Positions 1 through 12,566 of a DNA stretch of 64,000 nt are shown here, in pieces. This DNA comes from Escallonia rubra. Taxonomy: Eukaryota > Streptophyta > Magnoliopsida > Escalloniales > Escalloniaceae. The stretch covers positions 248,001 through 312,000 of the forward strand of contig JAVXUO010002003.1 in assembly GCA_033065855.1 (NCBI GenBank), read 5' to 3'. The first letter of the stretch is position 1. Each line of letters begins with the position of its first letter. The translations under genes were made by a program, and so were the position numbers. The notes beneath the pieces were generated by a model that saw only the letters and a program-made list of their open reading frames with translations, did no database searches and had not been told where the DNA came from.

Positions 1-449
1 ACTTGCGTTTCGTTGTCTGACCGGAAAACACATTTCACCAAAAACATGCTCAACTCCACTTCAGGCGTGTTAGTGGTGAAAAATTTAGCACTGAGAAAGG
101 ACTATGAGAAAGGGCTCCAGTTTTCAAACACTAGAGTCAGTCCAGATTCATTCCATGACCAGGAGCCCGTCCATATTCAACTTCATAAGAAAGTGCATGA
201 TGCATACAAGACATTGTAGATTGTGAGCTTAGACATTATACGAGACCTTGTCCTCTGCTTCTGCACCATTTGCGATGCTTCCAACCAGCAATAGCCAACA
301 TGACAACTTCATCGCGACTATTTAAGAGGTTTCGACGTTTAACATGTGCTTGATTGCTTTGTTCTTCGATGCCTCTATGCAAACCAAATCAATAAAACTA
401 TTACAAAAGGAACTAAAGTTACTACCAGTAAAACTTCTTGGAAGTGATT

Positions 450-2050
450 TCTGAGTCGCGCTTTAGTTAATTGAGCTCTACTTTTGCTGCTAAAGTGGTT
501 GTATAGTAACACTTTTGAGGCCTCAGAGTTGAAATTGGACCTCAAATTGTCAGAAATGGAGTTCAAATAGCACTTCTCTTGTTTGATATCTACTTTTGTT
601 GTTAAAGTGACTATATAACGAAACTTCAAAGGCCTCTAGTGATGAGAATGGAGCTCAAGTATCACTTTCCTTTATTTGTGTAAGTATAACATGCAGAATG
701 AACAATTGAACGTCCCTTTTAAGAAATCACAAATTCTTTAGGTGGGCATTTTGTCCATATGGCCTAAGATGCATGCCGCCGCCTGCTGCCTCTGTCACTG
801 ACTAAAACAATGACCAATGACGAAAATGCCCAGTGCTTGTGTTGGTTTTCAGTGCCTTTTTTCCAATGCTCTTTTGGCGCCTTATAGACCAAAGAAATAA
901 ACTCTGGCCTGTTATTTGAGTTTTGGATGGACGAGCTTTAATTTGCTTCCCAACAACTATAAAGTGTTTCTCAGTCCCGTTTGACACTCAATTTTTTCCA
1001 GTTTTGAAAATTGGAAAAAAAAGAGCGCGTTTGGTAACTTTTTTTTTTCTTCTCCAGTTTTTAAACTGAAGAAGTTTTTTTTTTTCCAAAAATGAGTTTT
1101 TTTTTCACTTTTAATTTTTTTTTTTAGACCACCACCACCACCGACAGCCACCTCAAGCGACCACTGCCGGCGGCTTGTCAGCAGTCGCCGGAGGTTGCCG
1201 CTGGCGACAACCGCCGGCGACCATGGGCAGCCACCGCCGGCGGCCGGCAGTCACCTCCTCTGACCACCACCGGCAGCCACCAGCCACCGCCGGCCATCGC
1301 TACTTCCCACCACTGCCACTGCAAACCACCACAAAAAAATTCAAAATAAAAACTGGATTATCAAACACCAAAACAAAAAAAATTTGGATTATCAAACACC
1401 AACTTGTTTTTGTAAAAATAAATAAATTAAACTGCTCTTTAAATATTTTTTTTTTTTAGAAACTGAAAACCAAAAAAAAGTTTTGTCATACTTATCCTGA
1501 GTTTCGTGTATGTCTTGACGAATATCACATGATGTACTCTGAGTGGTTTGAAATATAAAATAAATTCTAATTTTGTAAACAAAGAAGAAAAAATATTCCA
1601 TATGAGCAAAAATTATGGGTAAACTTACTAGCGAAGTCAAGAACTATTTTTAAGTTGGGCACTGAATATCAATTGATAGAACTTTGAAATTGATATGTGA
1701 GATTCAGTTTAGTTACTTCAATGCTGCTTTTGTTACTAGAGTGGCTAGGCAGTGGCACTTTTGAGGCCTTTATAGTTGAAATTGAACCTCAAATGGTAAA
1801 AATGGAGATCAACTAACATTTTCCTTACTCTTACTTTTGTTGCTAGAGTGGTTATATAGCGACATTTTTAATGGCCTTCAGTGTTGAAAGTGGAGCTCAA
1901 ATCGTAAAACGTGGATCTCAAAAATCACTTCTTTTTATTTGTGTAAGTTCAACCCGTGAAATGACCAAAATGAATTTCTTTTTAAGCAATCCCAAAATTT
2001 TTAAGTGGACGTTTTTTGTCCATATGACCTAAAATACCTAATACAAAAAG
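450..2050. repeat. Two diverged copies of a dispersed repeat with internal subrepeats
   Basis: About 450-790 and 1690-2050 are diverged copies of one sequence. Each is made of two subrepeats of about 130 bp sharing the phrases 'acttttgttgctagagtgg' and 'ttgaggcct', and each ends near a shared 'gtccatatg' block. The pair recurs in the duplicated block at about 18190-18530 and 19430-19760. No terminal inverted repeat or coding capacity was seen. The copies flank the MITE-like element at 982-1493. Function is unknown. Confidence 0.55.
982..1493. mobile_element. MITE-like foldback element (non-autonomous DNA transposon candidate)
   Basis: An A/T-homopolymer-rich left arm starting 'gtttgacactcaa' and a right arm ending in a related inverted sequence flank a GC-rich core of CCACCGCCGGC-type repeats. 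The sister copy at 18745-19203 keeps better ends: 'gtttgacac' on the left and its exact reverse complement 'gtgtcaaac' on the right. A second inner inverted pair (gcgtttggtaac / ggttaccaaac-like) is also visible there. No transposase is present. The ORFs across it are low complexity and were not called. Confidence 0.45.
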
Positions 2051-3706
<1,656 letters not shown>

Positions 3707-3959
3707 TAGTCATGGTATAGCGCCACACTTTTACACCAAGCTCCTCCCATTATGAAATCGTTGGCAATCATGAAAGGAAGGTAACATGTTATGTCATGTA
3801 CTAAAATCAAACTTAGGAACTTGAATCATTAAAAGGAAACCACTGAGCCAATAACCAAATACCCTCCTCAGATGAAGAAAAAGAAGCGGCTGCAAAGTGT
3901 TTGGTTGCATGGTTAACGTTATTTTATTCCAAGTTAGAAATGTTTGGCTTAGATGCATG

Positions 3960-4103
3960 TTATTTGGGTCGTTGCATCATCATCGTTCAAGCTTTTGTTC
4001 CAAGCTAATATTCAAGGTCGATTAGTCGAGGTTATTTGGGTCGTTGCATCATCATCGTTCAAGCTTTTGTTCCAAGCTAATATTCAAGGTCGATTAGTCG
4101 AGG
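3960..4103. repeat. 72-bp tandem duplication in intron 1 of copy A
   Basis: Two adjacent 72-bp units start with 'ttatttgggtcgttgcat' at 3960 and 4032, followed by a partial third. The same doublet is present in the duplicated block near 21521-21670, so it predates the segmental duplication. Confidence 0.85.
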
Positions 4104-5044
4104 TTATTTGGGTATGTTGTTAGTATTGACGATGACAATGTCATCTCTCCTATATCCTGTTATCACTATTATTTGACAAATCACGGTTTGTAATTTTCAA
4201 CACCCAGATAGACGAGTGTAATAAGATGAAACCCTTTTAGACCTTCATGTCTAAACAGAGTTATTATGACTCTAGGTTATTATGTATGGCTTATCCTTCA
4301 ATTCGAATTTGTTGGATAGTATTTTAGAAGCACTTTGTTGACTAAATAAATTAATCTGGATCCATCTGTTTATCTGCATATATCATGTTGAAAATCAGGT
4401 TCGATGATATGGGGATTACTCAAGGTTTTATATGTGACAGAGTTACTGTATAAGGTTTCAAAAACCAAAAACTCCTCTGTGAAATTCATGGTCTACCAAA
4501 AAAAGAAAATGTGACATTCATGTCATTTCTTTAATATATCCGTTTGCTTTGAATTATTTTGATTTATTGCACATTTTGATTGAATTGCATGTTTGTCATC
4601 TATGAAACGTCACGGACTTATGGTGTTGAAGCGTATGAGACATCATAATTTTGACCAAGCACGGTTTATTGAAACTTTGACCATTAGAAAGACTAATTTT
4701 ATCATAATAGTAGATATGACTTTTGTCAAAATAACTCGTGTTTTGTAATGATTATACCTTATGATATTATAACAGTACATTGCCCCATATATATATATAA
4801 TTTACCACTCGAAAACTATTTTCAAATGTTCATTAAACAAGATGCTCTAAAGACAAACTAGCATCTTTTCCATTTTTTTTTCTTTTGTTTAGATGTCTAA
4901 AACACATGGTCTAGACTCGAGAGTAACAGCCTTCTTAATCAACTGTTCACGAATGTTGAGACCCCATTAAACTAGTAATGAAGCATGTCATCCCTTACAT
5001 CACACTACACCGTACAATTTGTCTACATGTATCAATATGACTAC

Positions 5045-6465
5045 TTAGTTTCTTCTAGAATTCTTCGAGTATCCAGCTGCCAAATTTGGCAAATTTCCCT
5101 ATTTCTCTCTGTCATTCTTGTTCTTTTCCAGCTATAAATTCGATCCTTGATCCATTGTTGTATAGCACTTAAACAACCCTGCACATTAGTAGTTTGGTTC
5201 TCAAACACCCTTATATTCCTTTCTCTCCATAATCCATATATAGTGACAGCTAGTACCAGCTTGCAGAGGCAAATTTCCCTATTTCTCTGTCATTCTTGTT
5301 CTTTTCCAGCTATAAATTCGATCCTTGATCCCTTGTTGTATAGCACTTAAACAACCCTGCACATTAGTAGTTTGGTTCTCAAACACCCTTATATTCCTTT
5401 CTCTCCATAATCCATATATAGTGACAGCTAGTACCAGCTTGCAGAGTTTCGCATTCAAGCTCTTCCCCCTGAATTTGGCACTAGCTTCTTTTAGAAATGA
5501 ATGCCAAGACTCCATAGGTAATGCACATTTCAGTCTGCCAAGCAATTCCTTCCACACTTCCTTTGCATATGTACACTGTACAAACAGGTGATCAATGGTC
5601 TCAGTTTCTTTATTGCACATGACACAAGTATCCTCCTGAGTAATGTTCCAAGCCTTGAGTTTGTTCTTGGTTCTTATTCCACCTTTACATAGAAGCCATA
5701 AGATCACAGCACATCTTGGTATATGGCCTGTGAACCACACTAATTTCCACCAATATACCTCAGGCACTTTGGTTCTAGTTCCATTCCAAGCTGACTGTAT
5801 AGTGAATTTCTTACTTGGGTGCAACTGCCAAATCACTTTATCTGCTTCTTCAGGCTTTGGTCTAGGTACATTATTCAATACATGGTCCAACACTTGCATC
5901 TCCTGAGACCTTATATTAGGTAGTCTCCAAGAGTTTTGAGATATAATATCACTTACCCTGCTATTAATGTTCAGGCCTGCATCATACATTATTCTTGGTC
6001 CAAATCTGTTAAATAGTGTATCCCCATGCAACCATCTATCCAACCATAACCAAATGTCCTTCCCATTGCCCACTTGATAGCTGAAGAAAGTTTTAAATTG
6101 TTCCCTGATCTTTATCAATTTGCACCAGGTCCATGATACCTCCACATGAGGTTTAAAAGTTCACAAGTTCCTTTGCTTTATGATATATGTGTGACACCAT
6201 TTCACCCAAAGGGATTCTTTCCTATTTGCTAGATCCCATAAGTGTTTGCATATAGCTGCATTATTCCATTCAGCCATTCTTTTTAACCCTAGGCCCCCTT
6301 CTTTCTTTGGCAGACATAGATCTTTCCATGCTACTTTGGCCCCAGTGCATTTAGCATCTTTCCCATGCCACACAAAGGCTCTTATTCTTCCTTCAAGTTG
6401 ATTAAGGATTCTCTTAGGTAGTACAAAGATAGTACACCCAATTTGATTGTTGTGATAGTTTATAA
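5045..6465 (-). mobile_element. 5'-truncated LINE (non-LTR retrotransposon), 3' end of ORF2
   Basis: Reading the minus strand from about 6465 to 5279 gives the C-terminal part of a plant LINE ORF2. First comes the end of the reverse transcriptase, with LPKRILNQLEG and FVWHGKD followed by a KEGGLGLKR segment. Then comes the RVT zinc-binding domain, with the cysteine/histidine pattern C-x2-C ... H-x4-C (TCVMCNKE ... DHLFVQC). One in-frame TGA near 6158 interrupts the frame, so it is dead. The 5' part of ORF2, with the catalytic RT and endonuclease, is missing, as is usual for LINE insertions. No clear poly-A tract or target duplication was seen. It lies in intron 1 of copy A in antisense orientation. 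Confidence 0.85.
5089..5446. repeat. Direct duplication of about 178 bp at the LINE 3' end
   Basis: The stretch from 'aaatttccctatttctc' to 'accagcttgcagag' occurs twice in tandem, about 5089-5267 and 5268-5446, with near-identical sequence. It lies at the 3' end of the LINE ORF and duplicates its last codons. Confidence 0.85.
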
Positions 6466-6824
6466 TTTAGGTCAAAGGAAAGGAGATTAGGGAAAGAGGA
6501 AAGAAGTTGAAGATGGAGAGAAAGTTAGAACGGACTTCAATTCATTCTTCCATGCCTCTCTCAAGTACATCATTACTCTTCTACAACCTAAAGATAAACA
6601 ATCTGCCTTTGTTCGTTACCTCATTTTTCTTGTCGTCAGCAATTACTCGGGCTGTTGATAATGCCATTTCCCATCTCAACTGAATAACCCCCTGATTGTG
6701 CATCTCTTGCCACTTTGACAAATTGTTGATGAAGTTGTTTGACAGTGAAATTACAATGTTATGATGGGCTGTATGATATGAGCCTTATTGGTATAGCAAC
6801 ATATTGGGCACCAGAATTTTGTTA
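6466..6824. other. Intron sequence between LINE and LTR element, no gene
   Basis: About 360 bp of copy A intron 1, ending in the left copy of the LTR element target duplication. Some stretches on the minus strand are open, but I recognise no protein. Confidence 0.4.
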
Positions 6825-6829
6825 AAGAC

Positions 6830-7274
6830 TGTTGCAGCTAAAAACTGGATCGGGAACAACACCAGAAATCAGGCCTGCAAAAGAGAACACGGAGTTACCG
6901 CCGGGTGGGGTTCCGGCGGGGGAACGCTCCGATGCTTAAGTCAGAGAAGGCTAACGATGTAGAACTCTGAAGAAGCAGTAAAGACACAATGTGTATATGT
7001 GTGAGCTTAGGTTTACCTGAGGGGCATGACCACTTTATATAGTGGTAGGAGGAGGAATCCTAGTAAGACTGAGCTTTGACGAACTGTCGTCAGAATTGAG
7101 TTAGGATCTTACAAGATGCTTATGTCAATGTGAGCTGATAGAATTAGAGTCTTTTTAGGATTCTGTATAATAACTGATATGGTCATTGCCATATCAGTAG
7201 TGAGTCAATACGGGTTATGTGTCATAACCGCCACGTGTCGTCCGTAGATTGGAGGGATATTTTTAGCTATATCA
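6830..7274 (-). repeat. 3' LTR of the TR-GAG element
   Basis: Bounded by TG..CA on the plus strand. It contains a minus-strand TATA-type box (plus-strand 'ctttatatagtgg' near 7032). A CACGTG-like 'cgccacgtgtcgtc' stretch lies near its right end. Confidence 0.9.
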
Positions 7275-7292
7275 TATGCCCCCTGCTTTTAC
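7275..7292 (-). promoter_or_regulatory. Polypurine tract
   Basis: On the minus strand the bases next to the 3' LTR read 'aaaagcagggggcata', a purine-rich plus-strand primer tract in the expected place for a minus-strand element. Confidence 0.7.
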
Positions 7293-7386
7293 CAGCGTTA
7301 ATGAAGCGGGTGGAAGCACACTTTTTCCACTGGTGATAGCGAAATATGCCAAAAACAGAATTGAATCTGTTTGTCAACATTTCAAA

Positions 7387-7612
7387 ATTATTCTGCTCGG
7401 ACGAGATTCTGTTCGGACATGAATCTGTTCGGGCAGCTTGCTGTTCGGACAATGTTCTGTTCGGATCTTTCTGCTCGGACCATGTTTTGCTCGGACTATG
7501 GGCCTGTTCGGATCATTCTGCTCGGACCATGTTCTGCTCGGACTATGGGCCTGTTCGGATCATTCTGCTCGGACCATGTTCTGCTCGGACTATGGTCCGA
7601 AGCCCTAACATT
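7387..7612. repeat. 47-bp tandem repeat array inside the TR-GAG element
   Basis: Units beginning 'ctgctcggaccatgtt' start at 7471, 7518 and 7565, a 47-bp period, with looser copies of the same decamer (ctgttcggac / ctgctcggac) upstream from about 7397. The decamer is the building block shared with the other two arrays of this element. Confidence 0.85.
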
Positions 7613-8129
7613 TTTCCCTGCTCGGACCAAGATCTGCTCGGACATGCTGTGCGGCCTTGCTGCGCGGATTTGGGCCTGATGGTGGAGAGGCCCAATCTGT
7701 AATGAACTCCTTGTTTAAAAAGTAAAGGAATCCCCTTATTGCTCATGTGACCGAGCAGATTTGAACCCTTGACTACGCGCGCGGAGGAGGAACCAAATGC
7801 CCTTGGGCTGCTCTGCCCTGTTTGTCAAATCCGCGCAGAAAATAAACTTGTACTATCACTTGAGAACTTGAAAAGTTCATAACTTTTTGCTCGGATATCC
7901 GATTGAGGTGAATTTTTTTTTGATTTCGGATAGTTTTTCGAGCTCTATCCATAGAAAACCTCCTTTCCTCCAAAAGACTTCAGTTGGAAGCTCTACTTAT
8001 AAAAAATTCCTTTGACCTCCACTCGAGAACTTTCTTTAGTCAAAACTCCGTAGAGTTTTACCCACGGGCTCTTGAGAGCACAAAGGAAATGGAGTTAAGA
8101 TGTCTGCATGGGCGACGAGTTCGGCGATC

Positions 8130-8705
8130 ATTCTGCTCGGGCATGGCTTGTCCGAGCTCAACGGGTTTATTCCCAATCTGTTCGGGCATGATGCTTTGGT
8201 TCCTTTATGCTTCATCCGAGCACAAAGGGTATGAAGTTGGTTCTCTACTTGGGCGGAGTGCTCGGCCAACATTCTGTTCGGCTAACATTCTGCTCGGACA
8301 TGGCTTGTCCGAGCTCAACGAGTTTATTCCCAATCTGTTCGGGCATGATGCTTCGGTTCCTTTATGCTTCATCCGAGCACAAAGGGTATGAAGTTGGTTC
8401 TCTACTTGGGCGAAGTGCTCGGCCAACATTCTGTTCGGCTAACATTCTGCTCGGACATGGCTTGTCCGAGCTCAACGAGTTTATTCCCAATCTGTTCGGG
8501 CATGATGCTTCGGTTCCTTTATGCTTCATCCGAGCACAAAGGGTATGAAGTTGGTTCTCTGCTTGGGCGGAGTGCTCGGCCAACATTCTGTTCGGCTAAC
8601 ATTCTGTTCGGCCAACATTCTGTTCGGACAGAATGTTGGTCCAAGCTTTGGTCACTCTGCTCGGGCAAAGTGTTCGGCCAACATTCTGCTCGGACAGAAT
8701 GTTGG
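8130..8705. repeat. 157-bp tandem repeat array with perfect hairpins
   Basis: Three units are in register: 'catggcttgtccgag' recurs at 8142, 8299 and 8456, a period of exactly 157 bp, followed by a degenerate partial. Units 2 and 3 each contain gctcggaca-tggct-tgtccgagc, a 9-bp perfect stem. The distal part has two 11-bp perfect stems: 8612-8622 with 8629-8639, and 8678-8688 with 8695-8705. Their six-base loops are ttcgga and ctcgga. Confidence 0.88.
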
Positions 8706-9119
8706 TTTCAATTTCCACGTATGACCTCATCCTCCAAAGGACGGTCCTTCAGGCGTTGCCTCCGAGCCTTAGATCTAGTCTTCATCTTGTAGGCTCTTTA
8801 TTTCTTTTAAGACTGAGTATTTTGATGCCCTTTTAAGGGCATTGTATGTACTCTATCTTTTGTTCTACTGATGGTACTTTGTTCACTATGTGTTTTTTTA
8901 TGGTTTATTCTACCATTCACACAGCGTTATTTGTTTTTACTTTGACTCTAACTCTTTATTCGTCACTTAAAGAGTTGGCAAAGAAGTCGAGCACCCTCGC
9001 TCGGCCTAAATTTCGAAGAAGCAAAAGCTTTTGTGGAGTGACGGTGCCCCCATTAACTTTTGTTTCTTCACGGACTTAGATCTGTAGCTAATCCGTTTGG
9101 CCCACTCTTGTATTTTTAT

Positions 9120-9955
9120 AAAACCCAAGAGTGTTCGGCCATCACTCTGTTTGGACAGAATGTTTTGTATAAGTTGATCACTCTGTTCGGGCAGAGTGTT
9201 CGGCCATCACTCTGTTCGGACAGAATGTTTTGGCTTAGTTTATCACTCTGTTCGGACATAATGTTTTGGCTTAGTTTATCACTCTGTTCGGGCAGAGTGT
9301 TCGGCCATCACTCTGTTCGGACAGAATGTTTTGGCTACGTTGATCACTCTGTTCGAGCAGAGTGTTCGGCCATCACTCTGTTCAGACAGAATGTTTTGGC
9401 TAAGTTTATCACTCTGTTCGGACAGAATGTTTTGGCTAAGTTTATCACTCTGTTCGGGCAGAGTGTTCGGCCATCACTCTGTTCGGACATAATGTTTTGG
9501 CTACGTTGATCACTCTGTTCGGGCAGAGTGTTCGGCCATCACTCTGTTCAGACAGAATGTTTTGGCTAAGTTGATCACTCTGTTCGGGCAGAGTGTTCGG
9601 CCATCACTCTGTTCAGACAGAATGTTTTGGCTAAGTTGATCACTCTGTTCGGGCAGAGTGTTCGGCCATCACTCTGTTCGGACAGAATGTTTTGGCTAAG
9701 TTTATCACTCTGTTCGGGCAGAGTGTTCGGCCATCACTCTGTTCGGACAGAATGTTTTGGCTAAGTTTATCACTCTGTTCGGGCAGAGTGTTCGGCCATC
9801 ACTCTGTTCGGACAGAATGTTTTGGCTAAGTTTATCACTCTGTTCGGGCAGAGTGTTCGGCCATCACTCTGTTCGGACAGAATGTTTTGGCTACGTTTAT
9901 CACTCTGTTTGGGCAAAATGTTCGGCCATCACTCTGTTCGGACAGAATGTTTTGG
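9120..9955. repeat. 65-bp tandem repeat array (14 units) made of paired hairpins
   Basis: The phrase 'aatgttttg' occurs 14 times, mostly 65 bp apart, between 9158 and 9950. Each unit holds two related half-units. One folds as cactctg-ttcggg-cagagtg, a perfect 7-bp stem. The other folds as cactctg-ttcgga-cagaatg, which has one mismatch on the plus strand but a G.U wobble in the minus-strand transcript, the sense of the element. The long open frames over this array are artefacts of a repeat unit that lacks stops. Confidence 0.9.
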
Positions 9956-10157
9956 CTAACATTACAAGAATCCTGAGAAAAATAATTTTATTGCTCCAGC
10001 AAAAGATAAAGTTTACATTGGATTGCTTAACAACCCATTTATTCGAAAAAATCTTTTAAAGACAATTTCTGAGAGATTGGGGTTTTGATAAGGTATGAGC
10101 CCCTTATCCCCCCCAAAAAAAAGAAGTGTCTTGCCTCGGGGTAAGATGCTACTGCTT

Positions 10158-10183
10158 GATCCGTTGTTTTATAACAACGGATC
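10158..10183. other. 11-bp stem-loop just 3' of gag-protease
   Basis: gatccgttgtt-ttat-aacaacggatc is a perfect 11-bp inverted repeat with a 4-base loop. It lies about 30 bp beyond the stop codon of the gag-protease ORF in the element's sense direction, and outside the three tandem arrays. Confidence 0.75.
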
Positions 10184-10213
10184 GTTCAGGGGCTTGAGTT
10201 CGAACCTTTTCTA

Positions 10214-12532
10214 TCAGATCAAGATTTCGTCGGAGTCCAATTTCTTTGTCTTATTTGGTCGGCACGAAGTGACATAGGACTGACGAGCTGTAGTCTGGTC
10301 TCCTTTCACCTCTCCAATCCCGTGTTCCGTGGGGAACTTCATCTTGAGGTGATAGGTTGACACTACAGCCTGTAGTTGATTGAGTGCTGGTCGTCCCAAT
10401 ATGGCGTTGTATGCTGAGGGGACCTTTACCACCACAAAATCAAGCATGAAGTTGGCTTGTGTCGGAGGTGTACCAATCGCAACTGGGAGTGCAATAATAC
10501 CTTCAACCTCAACTGGATGATTGGAGAATCCATACAACGGTGTATCCATCTTTCGGAGACGGTCCGTTGGAATGTTCATCTTCTTGAATGCATCGTAAAA
10601 TAAGACTTTTGCGAAACTTCCGTTATCAATCAGGACACGCTTTATGTCGAAGTTCCCAGCCTTAATTGTGATGACTAATGGATCATCATGAGGAGTTTTT
10701 ATATCCTTTGAATCTTCATCGAAAAAGGTGATAGCCGCTACAGGTACTGTCTTATGTTTCTTATTCGGGGGTTGGCTCGTTATGTACATTTCTCTGGCAT
10801 ATGCTTTTCGAGCCTGCCCTGAAGAACCTCCTGCGGCCAATCCCCCAGATATAGTGTTGATTGTACCCGCATTCTCTTCCCGGTCTTCTTTCTCTTCCAT
10901 GTCCGGAGGTGTCTGTTGTCTTCCTTCTCTATGAGCGACAAACTTTCTCAACTGGCCGCGCTTGATAAGGGCCTCAATTGTTCGTTTAAGTGACCCGCAA
11001 TTGTCAGTTGTGTGACCATGATCGTTGTGAAAGTGACACCATAAATCTTTGTTCCTTTTATTGGGTGGAGATTTCATCTTGTCCGGCCACTGGAGAGCTT
11101 TATTGTCTTTGATCTCGTGAAGAATCTGTGATGGTTTAGCGTTGAGGGGTGTCAGATTTTCAGAAGCAAACGGGTTTTTCGGACGCCTTTCATCATGCTT
11201 AGATTGTTTTGCTGACTTCCCTCCTTGAGGAGTTATTTCTCGAGATCGTTTCTTTTGTTCTTCTTTGCCTTCTCTGCGTCTTCCTCTGTGGGTCTCCAGG
11301 TATTCTTCAGCTTGAATATACTTGTTAGCCTTCTCAAGAAGGGCTTTCATATTACCCGGAGGACTTTTGTTTACAGAGAACGCAAACTTGGATGTCGGAC
11401 GGAGGCCTCGGAGGAAGGCAGTATACTTCACGGATTCATCCAAGTTATCGATTTCCAGAGTAGCTGCGTTGAATCGTCCGAGGAAGCACGCCAGAGACTC
11501 GTTTTTCTCTTGCACAATGTTTAACAGACTCGCCGAGTTCTTTCTTCGGGAGCGACTGCTTACAAAGTGTTTTTGAAAGAGATCCGATAATTGGCTGAAG
11601 GAATAGATGGATCTTGGTTGCAGAGATTTGAACCATGCATGTGCAGCCTTCCTCAAAGTGGTAGGAAAGGCTCTGCACATGACAGCATCTGAAACTTGGA
11701 GGAGTAACATGTTTGTTTGAAACTGATAAACATGTTCGCTCGGATCTCCAGTTCCGTCGTAGATGTCACACTGAGGCATTCGGAAGTTGGGGGGTAACTT
11801 TGCTTTTTCAATGGTTTTGGATAACGGATATCCAGATTCTACCCTTGGGAGAGATCGTTCTGGAGAGTGATATCTAGGCACCATCTTCCAGGAGTCTCGT
11901 TCTTGGGAACGAAACTCAGGCGTCTTCTTTCTGTGGACAGATCTTCGAGGGGTTTCAGCTCTGGCGACTCGTCTGGGAGAGGAGTTGGTACTGCCTTCGA
12001 CTGATGGATCACGTCGATAGCATGATCCACTCCTGGTCATATGATCTCCGCTCTTTTCTCTGGGATCATAAGTTGGATCGGCCGTTGATCTGTATTTGCG
12101 GCCGTAGCTTGATCTGGAGGTGAGACGAAGACGAAGGTCGTTAGGGTCAAGATGAGAATGATGAGTGGACTGCGGAGCCACTGCCATGTCAAGCTTTCGC
12201 TGAAGAGTGTTTACAACATCCTTCAGTTCATGGATTTCCTTGGTAAGGTTATCATGTGGTGTTTTGAATAGCTGACGGTTCAGGCGATGGCGAAGGTCAC
12301 CGTTTTTCAGAGTAGACGTTGGAGATTGGTTTCTCCGAGGTCTAGTTTCTGATTCGGGAGTAGTAGATGTTACGTTGACGTAATTATCTTCAGAAGAACT
12401 GGTGCGACGACGACGCAAAGGGGTCGAGCGTTGGTCATGAGAATGACCTGGTCGACGAGAGCTGCTAGTTCGCGCACGATGGTTCTGAGAATGACTTTGT
12501 GAAGAGTCTGAAGAAGAAGTATGATTGGCCAT
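10214..12532 (-). CDS. gag-pro: Gag-protease polyprotein of the TR-GAG element (772 aa)
   Basis: Intact ORF. Residues 1-245 are rich in Ser, Arg and His and low in complexity. Residues about 256-410 are a retrotransposon gag core (YDGTGDPSEHV, AHAWFKSLQ, FLRGLRP), which forms the particle. A zinc knuckle-like WCHFHNDHGHTTDNC at about 498-512 is typical of the plant Tat lineage of Ty3/gypsy elements. Residues about 618-755 are a retroviral-type aspartic protease, with catalytic IDNGS at 635-639 and the flap-distal AILGRP at 710-715. The protein ends right after the protease, where autonomous relatives continue into reverse transcriptase. The ATG at 12530-12532 lies 34 bp from the 5' LTR and is the first in frame. 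That a 772-codon frame stays open at about 6% LTR divergence suggests recent or ongoing constraint. Confidence 0.93.
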   Translation of the reverse strand: MANHTSSSDSSQSHSQNHRARTSSSRRPGHSHDQRSTPLRRRRTSSSEDNYVNVTSTTPESETRPRRNQSPTSTLKNGDLRHRLNRQLFKTPHDNLTKEIHELKDVVNTLQRKLDMAVAPQSTHHSHLDPNDLRLRLTSRSSYGRKYRSTADPTYDPREKSGDHMTRSGSCYRRDPSVEGSTNSSPRRVARAETPRRSVHRKKTPEFRSQERDSWKMVPRYHSPERSLPRVESGYPLSKTIEKAKLPPNFRMPQCDIYDGTGDPSEHVYQFQTNMLLLQVSDAVMCRAFPTTLRKAAHAWFKSLQPRSIYSFSQLSDLFQKHFVSSRSRRKNSASLLNIVQEKNESLACFLGRFNAATLEIDNLDESVKYTAFLRGLRPTSKFAFSVNKSPPGNMKALLEKANKYIQAEEYLETHRGRRREGKEEQKKRSREITPQGGKSAKQSKHDERRPKNPFASENLTPLNAKPSQILHEIKDNKALQWPDKMKSPPNKRNKDLWCHFHNDHGHTTDNCGSLKRTIEALIKRGQLRKFVAHREGRQQTPPDMEEKEDREENAGTINTISGGLAAGGSSGQARKAYAREMYITSQPPNKKHKTVPVAAITFFDEDSKDIKTPHDDPLVITIKAGNFDIKRVLIDNGSFAKVLFYDAFKKMNIPTDRLRKMDTPLYGFSNHPVEVEGIIALPVAIGTPPTQANFMLDFVVVKVPSAYNAILGRPALNQLQAVVSTYHLKMKFPTEHGIGEVKGDQTTARQSYVTSCRPNKTKKLDSDEILI

Positions 12533-12546
12533 GTTCCCTGTAGTGG

Positions 12547-12563
12547 TCCCACGGATGGCGCCA
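12547..12563 (-). promoter_or_regulatory. Primer-binding site candidate
   Basis: On the minus strand, three bases after the 5' LTR, the sequence reads TGGCGCCATCCGTGGG. The first eight or nine bases match the 3' ends of plant tRNAs ending in GGCGCCA (tRNA-Asp type is one possibility). Position and the leading TGG fit a PBS. The tRNA identity is a guess. Confidence 0.6.
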
Positions 12564-12566
12564 ATC

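Noticed and set aside
7346-10059. Many overlapping open frames up to 149 codons on both strands, with repeated CSD/LFGQ words
   Set aside because: They are produced by tandem repeat units without stop codons inside a retrotransposon. All frames are open for the same reason, and no domain or start context supports translation.
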